A DNA stretch of 64,000 nucleotides, taken from NCBI GenBank assembly GCA_021234155.1, contig JAJEKV010000133.1, forward strand, positions 956,055 to 1,020,054, in the 5' to 3' direction. The DNA is from Isoetes taiwanensis (taxonomy: Eukaryota > Streptophyta > Lycopodiopsida > Isoetales > Isoetaceae). The translations under genes were made by a program, and so were the position numbers. The notes under the pieces are model-generated. The model was given only the letters and a program-made list of their open reading frames with translations. It did not search any database and had not been told where the DNA came from. How positions within the stretch are numbered: position 1 is the stretch's first letter; each line of letters begins with the position of its first letter. Positions 55,176 to 64,000 of this stretch are shown piece after piece.

Positions 55176-58100
55176 TAGGATTGCAACCATTCATTGATTA
55201 CATTATCAAGATTACATAAAGCCAAATGGCTTAGTGTTGTTTCCAATAAAGAAAAAGCCAATTGGCCTCATTTGATAAAGAGTTATGAAGAAGTTAAGCA
55301 CTACCATGCTTCTCTTGCGAGGGTGCTAGTAGTGCCTGTTTCGATGAGATGGCTCTTATAATTAATCATAGCCTTAATGAGCACATGTCTCACGGACTAT
55401 GCATACTCGTGATCAAACCAATCAAGAGAATCGAAAGAATGAAAACAAATAGTTTTTCAAATTAAATATTATATAAAAAGCAATTGTGTATATGTTATCT
55501 CACCATGCTCTTAGCTTGCACCTGGGCATCCACAAAGGCTTGCATATAAGCCATGACATAAAGACCACAAGAGGCCAGGTCACCTTGTTGTGGAACTCGT
55601 GTCTAATTTCTTCTCACATTGAATTCTTTTACATAAATATCAATCTTACGAACCGAATTAGTCAATGCTGTAATGATATCTTTATGAAGCCCGCAATAGA
55701 AAATAACATCTAATTATGAAGCATTACACTGAATTAATAGTGAGTGCACTTTACATCATAACCATCCTCGGTGGTCGACCGGGCACATTCTTTAGCGAAG
55801 TTCGTAATAGCGATACGGGAGAAGACAAAGGTGCCGCTACAATTCTTGGCCTTATCTAAACAATGATGACTAGTATGGTATAGACTAACTGATTGGAATC
55901 ATAATATACTGCATTTGCTCAATATGATTCCCTGGCCTTTGAACTATTAGACCGTAATTCATCGGGTTGCATTTAGATACTACAGCGTCGCTCAGAGGGC
56001 TAAGAAATTCTCCTCAAGGAAGAGAAAAAATGCATCACGCCATTTGTCGCATAATGCTAATCGATACCTATTCACAAAGAAAGGAGGTTAGATGTTCAGT
56101 AGTTAACCATAATGCAAAAAAAGAATCGGATCAAGTTACCTTCCAAATATATCTATATGCTCATAATATGTCTGCTCTCGCAAAGACCTTCCACAATAAT
56201 ATTTAGTCACCTTGATTAGGCTTTGGCCGGAAAGGGTAGTACAACCATTTTCAACAAGCTTCCAGGTCTCGTGAAAGCACTCTGCACATTGAGAGACAAA
56301 TGAATTGCAACTACAAATGTATCTTACTACTTCCTCGCGGCCGGCCATCTTCTCGTGATCGGCGACTTTCGATGATGTTTGGCTTCTAGTCCCTCCGGCA
56401 GGTCACCATAAACTAGAAACTAGACATTACACTTTAAAAGCTTCAATTAACATAATAAATATCTACCTTTTGTTGAAGTTGCATTTGCATGCACTCCTTT
56501 CCTTTTCTAATCAAGCCCCTGCTTAACAACCTTGGTCTCCTCAACCTTGATTTCTTCTATGTCATCAACCTTAGTGGCCTCAACCTTGTTTCAACCCTCG
56601 TTTCCTCCATCGCCACATCATCCTTCTCGATCTCTTGTACTCCACCATCTCTTTCCCTCTCCCTTTAATATGGCTACTATCCTCTATCTTTTCAATGGTT
56701 GCCCGAACAAAGGTCGTAGATTCACCAATCTCCAACACTTCAGATAAATTAGTCAACAAAGTTAATCGCATTGTAAATCCTAAATTTAAGTTAATGGTAT
56801 ACCCGTTGAATCATCAGTCAACAGCATTTGAATTTCCTGGTCGAATGATGGCATTTCATTTAATAGGTTTCTGCAAATTGGTTTCTCCGAAATTTATATT
56901 GTGAAGAAAGACCGCAGTCGACTCGAACTTTATAATCGTGGAAGAAAAAACTTGAAGAACCTACAAAAATGGTGTTTAATAATTGCAGTACACACAAGCA
57001 AAAGAAGATGCAACATACCTGCAATATTAACTACTGCCTTCTCGCTTTAACTTTTCAACCTCACGATAATCCACAAATGTTCGAATCGGTATGCTCGTAA
57101 TATATGTGTGGAATTCCATGACATATCAAGCTCATATGACATAAACAAATTCCGTGGATTGTAAATCAATCAAATGTGATATTTACTTTACATGTATCCG
57201 AGGACTTCATCGGTACTGCTCTTTCCTCAAAAGATTTTACAAGGTTTACAGTGATGCCCATGTAGAAGTATTTCCTAAATCCTCCTCGACTTCACAAATC
57301 CAACACCTTTGGAAGCATATGAAAGTACTGCTGGCTTCTTGTCAGCTACCTACAATAAAGAGTAGAAAATTTGAGATAAGAAAAGGAATATGCATGATTA
57401 ACAAGACTACAATATCATACCCCTTTCTGGTTTCATATACCAAAATACCTCGCATCACCAAACATTGAGTATATATCGCATCATCAGGCTAAGAATGTAT
57501 TCTCAATGTACTCTACAAGCAATACCAATGAAAAATGACCAATGTTGTAATCTAATGTATCCATCCGATAATGTACTCTGATTTATCATAAATGTACCTA
57601 ATGTAATTGCTGAAATGCATCAATATATTCTCAATGCATTGTTCTCAGTGTTAACTAATGTAAATAAAGCTACTGATATTGTACTGCCATCGAAGGAGTC
57701 ATGAAGTATTCAATAATAACTCAAAATGTAATTTTGATGCGAATAATAGCAATGTATCTGCTTAATTGCTACACTATACGCCAATAACAAGTAATTAGCT
57801 ACCTACATTAATGGAATGATGAGCACATGAAATTAAAAACTTCATCTTTAAAAATAAGTAGTCGATTGGCGTGATTATACATGATCAACTCCACATTATC
57901 CAACTACAAAAACTATGTATCTATAAATACTCAATGTAAATGCAAGCCTAAACCTTCATGCAAAAAGAATCTAACTATTAAAAATAAAAAAGAAATTGTA
58001 AATTAAATGTACATCTACTAACCTTTGTTGCAAGCCCAAGTGCTACCAAATTGCTATTCCATGAGCAAATAATATCAACACATGAAATCTTTTGTGCTAG

Positions 58101-59310
58101 CAAGATAGATATACACGTTAGCTAATATGGTGTTCATAGGTGCTAGAACCGACCCACCAAAAGATTGCTCAAGGCCATGTACATGAAGAAAAAGGCTAAA
58201 CAATAACTGATCCGCAAGAATTGTAGACCGGAGAGGAGGGGGTCAGGAAAGTAAGGATCGAGGAATGTTCTAAAAATTCCCCGAGTTCCATAATTTTTGT
58301 CTCCTGCTCAGCCGAGCTCATATCAACAGATGTAGCTTCAATCTTGCATCTACATGTTTCAATCGTAAGATTCATGTCAATATGTTTCGAGCCCTACCGA
58401 TCCTCGTGATTCTTGATCTTTGCCGATAGCATCCTCAAATTTCCATTTTAGGTGTGCTGAAATCTTATGGCACTTTCAGATGTTTGGTCCGCTTTTGATT
58501 GTTGATCCTCCAATGTTACATTTTTGCTTCAACATTCCTCTCTCGCCTTCGACCAACCCGACATAAACCGCCTTCCCTTCCTTTGTGCTTCAATGTATCA
58601 AGGATCTCTTGCCTTCTTTCCTTTAACTCGCTTTAATTTCTTGCTTAAAGATGTTTTCACAATAGATTCATGGTTCAAGAAGTTAATAAAAACTTCTAAT
58701 TGCTCCTCGAAAATCCTCTTAGCCGGGTTCTTGGGCTTTTGCATTTGCATTGCTAGATTTCATCGTCACCACCTCACTAGATAGATCCGGAATCCTTTGT
58801 TTCCGATCTCGACTATTGCTTTGACATCTTCCCAAATTAATTTCCCTCAAGACCTTTCGATGCAATGCAAATGCCCTTTGCTAAGTACGTAGGGACATAG
58901 TGATTCATAACATCTTTTCTTCCAAAAAAAGCAAACTCATACCATTTCCGCGTAATTTTTCCATTCACTTCATATCAATTCTGCCATCCTTATAGCCATA
59001 CCTGCTTTTGCGCTTCATCACCCCATCTCTCTTTACCATAGTACATCATAATCACTGTGAACATCACAAAATTCAAATTGTCCTGAGCCGCCTTACGTAA
59101 AACCTGCATCATCAGAGGTAAAATTTCCTTTGGCATGCTAACTTGAAGCTTTCTTGTATTTTATCGGAGGCTTCTTCCCGGGTCCTGAGACTTTCTTTGA
59201 ACCTTGATTGGTGTCTTCTTTGGGGTCTTTGCCATATGTTTACAAGTGACTGCAAATGAACAAAGTAAACAAATTTGATTTCATAAGATAACTCTGTCTT
59301 AAACATTTGA
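55176..59310 (-). other. Unrecognised minus-strand ORF fragments, possible cargo of the second transposon
   Basis: Coding-like pieces on minus include 56348-56136 (YICSCNSFVSQCAECFHETW, Cys-rich), about 56771-56470 (ending in KVDDIEEIKVEETKVVKQG repeats) and about 59235-58400 (Lys-rich start KTPKKTPIKVQRKSQ, then NLNFVMFTVIMMYYGKERWG). Between them is AT-rich intron-like sequence. The order Lys-rich, Cys-rich, then repeat, then FCP1-like loosely parallels 11.7-14.2 kb. No family is recognised. Confidence 0.3.
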
Positions 59311-60540
59311 AGATCAAATTTAAACCAAACGATTGCTTATATTCATGTTAAACCTACATCGATTTAGCTTGAAAATACCGCCGATTTTTAATCCATAGAA
59401 CCAGTTCTATTATCATTTTGAATTCATTTCTGGACCGAAATCACAAAATTAAAACTACAAATAAAGAAACAAAACTTAGGAAGTGTGACTACAATGGATG
59501 GCAGTTGTTCGAGCCTCTGCTCAAATCGCTCTTAGTAGCACAATTTTCTAAACAAACAAAGTTAATTCTTGCTCCACCTTGCATAGCTAAGAAACAGGGG
59601 AACAAAATGGAGGGAATTTTGGTACACTGAATAATGACATTTTCTTTAATGATGGCAATCAAAAACTTGCTATAATTAAAATACATAACGTTATATGTAA
59701 TGTATCTCAACGGCCCTTTTTTATCACCCTAGCGGCTTATACCATGTCGCACAAGTTAGAATTGCAAAGGTAAACCCATACAAGATCTATGCAAGAGAAA
59801 TTTACTTGCAATGCATCCTGCTCCTGTATAGTTAAACCCAGCTTGTAACTGCTTATCCAAGTGTTTAGAAACACAAACCCATAAGGTAAAAAGGGTAAGA
59901 GGAACTCTATATGCAATGCAGAGATTTGCTCAATATAGTTCAAAACTATACAATGAAATGCGGAATGCAATGTATTTTAAGGGATATGGCGCGCCAAAGT
60001 AGTCTAAAATCAATCGCAGAGACGCGTATAAAAGAACATGCCAGCTGACCTCATCACCGACTTTTAAGTTGGCGAACATTTCGTAGAAAATTTGGTTACA
60101 TTATCAGCTCATGTCACTTTAGTGGAATGACCTTAAATAAACTAATATGTGCCTGCTACGCCTAAGTTTGAATGCATCTAAAACCTATGATATTAGAACT
60201 TATGGAAAGTTGGGACGCATCTTAAAGACTTTGTGACAATAGGAAACTTATATTGATTCTACGTATTATTTGCAAGTTGGGTTGATCTTAAAACTTAGAA
60301 TTTACTCTAGAATTTGCTATTAATCAAGCTGGATTTGTCACTTCAAGTAATATTGATGCCATATTTAGTTGGTAATAACAAATTGAACTCCCATAATAAA
60401 ATGAAAAAGGGTAGCAAGACTCAAGATTCGCCTCAGCGGTCCCTCGTGTTTTGTCCGGGCCAGCAGCTGTTTCGGCCCTGAGTGGTTCCGCTTGAACACC
60501 CGCCGATGCGGATTTCGCCCGCTGTGGAGTTGTGGCTTGA
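59311..60540. other. No recognised gene
   Basis: AT-rich, short frames only. The outer end of the second large transposon may lie here, but no inverted repeat with a matching target duplication was found. Confidence 0.4.
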
Positions 60541-63110
60541 TACCTTTTCATCTCTGAAGGGTAAGGTTGCGGCGTGGTGACCGCGCGGGCTTTAAAGATG
60601 GTGCCGCTGCCAAGGTCTTTGTAGGCGCGGCAGCAGAGCGCAGTAGGAGCTGTGGTATAGTCTCTATCAGAGTTGGAGAGGATTCAAAAAGTACCTTCCG
60701 ATGGTATTTAGGGAGAATGCAAGGTTGCAACAGCATTGTTGCTCCCGGGAGCAAGTTAAAGTGCGTGAGGCGCTGGTGGGAAGGCGCCCCACTGGTTGAA
60801 GGAGGGGTACGCCAAGTTCGCTTGTTCTTCGGGAGCAGCCTAAAGTGCTAGCCGATATGCGGGCCTATGGTGTCCCTTGTTTTGCCCGATGGTCGGACTT
60901 TGGAGGATCCCGCTGATTTGCAGAGGTATGTGCATGCTCATTTCTCAGGTTTTTCGCACAGCACTTTCTCCCTATGAGCAGGAGATGCAGGAGCTTGCTT
61001 TGGGCTGTTAAACCATCTATTCCGCCTCACCAACATGGAGAGCTTGGAGCGTGAGCTCCTCCAGAGAGGATTTAGTGAGGCCCCAGAGGCAATTTCGCCA
61101 AGGATAATGTCCCGGCCGGATGGCATCCATGTGGAGTTCTTTCGTACTTATTGGAATACCGTGAGTCCGTGGTACCAGTGTATCTTGAGTTGCCTAGCCT
61201 TTCTCAACCGGATAGGATCTTGAATACCGCAGATGCATTTCTTTGATTCCTAAGGTTGGGCGTACCTCTACTATTAATGATTGGAGGCCTATATCCTTGT
61301 TGTCCTCCTGTGTACAAGATTATTGCGAAAGCCTGGGCAAGTAGAAGTTGAAGTTTCTGTTGACTTCTTCCCATTAGTAAAGGTGCGCCTCGGGGTTTGT
61401 TCCCGGAGAAACATTTTGACTAATGTTGTTCCAGCTTATGAGGGCCTTTATCAGCCAGATAACAGTTTGTTGGGCATTGCCTATCTTAAGCTTGACTGCC
61501 AAAGCTACGATAGTGTCTATTGGGACTTTGTTCCGCCATGATGTTAGCATTGGGTCGTGGGTCCATGCTTTACAGACAGTGAATGAAGTCAAGACAGGGT
61601 CAAGACGCCACGGTGGTGTGTTGTGGTGAACCCTCCGCCTTTTCTCCTTAGGCAAAGGTGCGCTGTGGGTGTCCTTTTGGCGCCATTTTTTGTTACGATT
61701 GTGTTAGGCACTGCCTCGCTTGTTTTGTCATGGGAGGAGGGGGTGGTGGATGGCTTGATGCGGATGGTAGTCATAGACACAATCCATTTCATTGACGACA
61801 TTTCCTATTCTTGGGTGGGCGTAATAGAGACTATGGAATGAAGCATTTGTCGGATACTTTCTTCTTGGCCTCGTGACATTCTTTTCCTAATTGGGGTAAT
61901 GTCTGTGCATTATGGGCCCAAATTAACTGGCCTCCCTTGTTTGGTTTCTAATTGGAAGCTCTGTAATGTACTAAGTTGTTGGGTATTCCCTTGAGGGGAT
62001 GTCTTCATGGGGAGGTGTGTGGGATGAGATTTTGCAGGCTGCAGAAAACACCTCAATTGGTGAAGGGTAGCAAGTTGTCCATGGCGTGTAGATCACTATT
62101 GCCAAGTCAAGACTTTGTAGCACTCATGTGTATACAAGAGATCGTAATGTTAGCTTCCGAGAAGATATGTGCTTTGATAAAATTGTTCAAAATTTTGTAT
62201 GGGCGGGATGATGAAGGGGCAAGCAGCTAAAGTGGCTTGGTGGAAGTGTCTCCGCCCGGAGGGATGGGGCTTGGCCATTCCGGATTTGGTAATCGGTGAT
62301 AATAAGGTGTTGGGTCTCCGTTTGTTTGAGCGCCTCCCAGAGGATGTGGAGCATCTTCCTGTGTGGCGCTCGTTGTTGGCAGCCTCTTCGCCATTGTGTG
62401 GGCGCGGAAGCCGTTCGTGCATGTGGAGCTGCCCGGCACTCAAGTGTGTGGTCTCCCTTCCCACATGCATCCCCTTGGGTGTTAAGTGGCTTGATCATGG
62501 CGTGGCTCCTTCCAAATGGGATTATGCCTCAATTCATCACCACTCTTCCTTCTTGTGGGTTCCCACTGCCAAGACTTGCCCTTGGTCAGCCACTGCGGCA
62601 TGCCCTGACGTTCGCTTGGAGGCGAGCCAGGCCACCTTGGAGGATTGGCATTGGGTGGCTACTAGCTCGCGGGGAGTTCTTTCGAGCTCGCTTTCGCCCC
62701 CAAGGGCAGTGGACCCGGCTATCTCGGGGAACAAGTATGAGTATTCGCCACACATACCTATAGTCCCTCGTGTAGATGAGATGTGGTGGTGCAGGTTTGG
62801 AAGGTTCATCCTGGGATGTTGTATCTTCTTTTTGTTTTGTGCGGTCTTGTTACTGGTAAGCGGTTATTCATGACACCGCCTCCTTCGTGCAAGTGGTCTC
62901 GCAGCCTGGGTTCTCAATGGCGCTCGGTTTGACGGTATTATTGAGCTCACTTCCCCACCGGGTTAGTGCTCGCGTGGCGTGGTGCACCACTGTATCGTGT
63001 GAATGTCCTTGTGAGTCGGGCCACTTTAGGTGTGAGCCTCCTCTTTGCCCTTGTTGTGGCCTTTCATCGTGAGATCGTGAGCATTGTATGGTTTTATGCC
63101 CTCATTTGCA
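60540..63110 (+). pseudogene. Decayed plant L1 LINE (RT and C-terminal region)
   Basis: Plus-strand pieces in changing frames: LERELLQRGFSEAPEAISPR then RPDGIHVEFFRTYWNTV (RT finger, usual KAPGPDGI..EFY..YW), 61040-61170; DWRPISLLSS.VYKIIAKAW near 61280-61340; GFVPGRNILTNV-like sequence, then LKLDCQSYDSVYWDF (motif A region, KAYDSVxW) near 61490-61535; LAPF near 61680 (motif B remnant of QGCPLAPF); FIDDISYS near 61790 (motif C, FADD in intact elements); AWWKCLRPEGWGLAIPDL at 62230-62290 (C-terminal domain). Its RT wording is of the L1 type, unlike the LINE at 22-31 kb. The 3' boundary is uncertain. Confidence 0.75.
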
Positions 63111-64000
63111 AGCCTGATTAGTCAGGCCCTGCTTGTGAACGCAGCCTCACCATCTAAAGCCTCTGTGCCCACTCCTGCCTCCCACACATGCAGCCAAGAT
63201 TCGCCCCATGGTCCTTCTTTAGATGTGAGCATAAAATAGATGGGATTCCCTAAATTGCGCCCAAGGTCATGGTTTCAATTTCGCTAGAAAGTGGGCGCGA
63301 TAATTGTAAGTTTAAGTTAGTCCTGGGAAAACCCACTTCAACAATGTACAATGCTGAGGATAGGTCCCATCTATACGAGTGTCACGAAACGGTAAAATAA
63401 GAAACATGAAAACACACTCACTCTCTGACCAATCGGGCAACCCTTCGTGGGCGCAGCATCTTGTTTAACGTGGTTATGTTTATTCTTAGTTATTTTAAAC
63501 GTGCAACAACTATCCCTTTACTTATTTTTATTAGCCCGAACTTGCAGCTAAGTAGACACCCCTGGATCCAACTTATTAGCGGACTCGGGGCTTTTATTGC
63601 AAAATTTTACATCCCTTTCTTGGTTGTATGTGAAGAATGAGCTTCTTGGGGTTAGATAAAAATAACAACCCGCTAATAAGAAGGACCCACCTAAGGCCAA
63701 TGGTGGACAAATGTGGAATGGGTCTAAAGTCTCTCTCCCCGAATCTCTAACTAATGCAAAGAATGCATGGACTCCAACAAGGAAGCAATTTAAGTGGAGA
63801 AGATTGGTTTTATATCCTCGGGGTTTTCCATCGCTTCTTAGACAAGATGGAGAAGCAGATGATCAATGAGAAGAAATGTTTTGGCGATCCGGTATATTAA
63901 GGGTAGTATGTGGCACAATTACGCAAGCCAATCGTGGAATAACTGCTGCTGTGAATTGAAGTCAAGTTAGCAATACAAAAATTCGAACGAAGTACAACAA
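63111..64000. other. No recognised gene
   Basis: No long open frame or motif. Moderately GC-rich with scattered direct words; could be a further repeat cut by the window edge. Confidence 0.4.

Noticed and set aside
47065-59735. GCTAGGGTG near 47065 and its inverse near 59725 as TIRs of the second large transposon
   Set aside because: Only 9 bp match, no direct target-site duplication flanks them, and the adjoining sequence does not pair.

Overview
The window looks like repeat-dense nuclear DNA of a land plant, probably a non-flowering one (fern, lycophyte or bryophyte; inference). The evidence is a Ty1/copia-type element primed by initiator tRNA-Met, a Helitron with plant-style ends, plant L1 LINEs, a P5B-type ATPase fragment (a family reported missing from flowering plants) and IRG/IIGP-like GTPase fragments. 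I found no convincing intact host gene, rRNA, tRNA gene or CRISPR array. Almost everything is mobile DNA, nested several layers deep, plus satellites.

Region 1 (1-10.9 kb). Two degraded copies of an IRG-like GTPase gene (about 2.3-2.7 and 3.0-6.8 kb). The second is split by a gag-only LTR element (3083-4787, TSD TTCTG), an 8-bp-TSD element (5263-6827) and a 237-bp MITE (6850-7086). A PIF/Harbinger transposase relic with a possible partner ORF follows (7.3-8.5 kb), then a TIR element (9065-10036), then the 3' end of a LINE.

Region 2 (10.9-31.8 kb). The centrepiece is an 11,078-bp DNA transposon (10864-21941) with 22-bp perfect TIRs and a 4-bp TSD (CCAT/ATGG), inserted in a minus-strand LINE. 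Removing it with one TSD copy rejoins the LINE reading frame exactly. It carries a DDE-type transposase gene (minus, about 21.4 to 15.1 kb) and, convergent to it, an FCP1/NIF-like HAD-phosphatase-like gene (plus, 13.46-14.22 kb) preceded by a coiled-coil/Cys ORF. Nested in an intron of the transposase is a 3,504-bp element (16640-20143, TSD CAACAAAT) carrying an intron-containing fragment of a P5B ATPase gene. The segment 17245-23956 is then repeated in tandem (23957 to about 30676). The differences between copies cluster at CAG/CTG, which points to base-calling errors at methylated CHG sites and raises the possibility that the tandem copy is an assembly artefact.

Region 3 (31.8-47 kb). A polypurine tract, a small 5'-truncated L1 with poly(A) and TSD, degenerate minisatellites rich in TTCTAGAA, two tRNA-derived SINE-like copies, long CT and GA microsatellites in mirror-image order, and a 502-bp tandem duplication.

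Region 4 (47-60 kb). A second, older element of the same type: a DDE transposase on plus (about 47.5-51.2 kb) and an FCP1-like ORF on minus (55.2-54.5 kb), again convergent. It is invaded by a hAT MITE (48351-49060) and a 2.37-kb Helitron (52061-54433). The shared pairing of transposase and FCP1-like gene in two diverged copies is the main candidate for an undescribed system.

Region 5 (60.5-64 kb). A decayed plus-strand L1 LINE and unannotated sequence. All protein calls come from reading motifs by eye; no database search was run.
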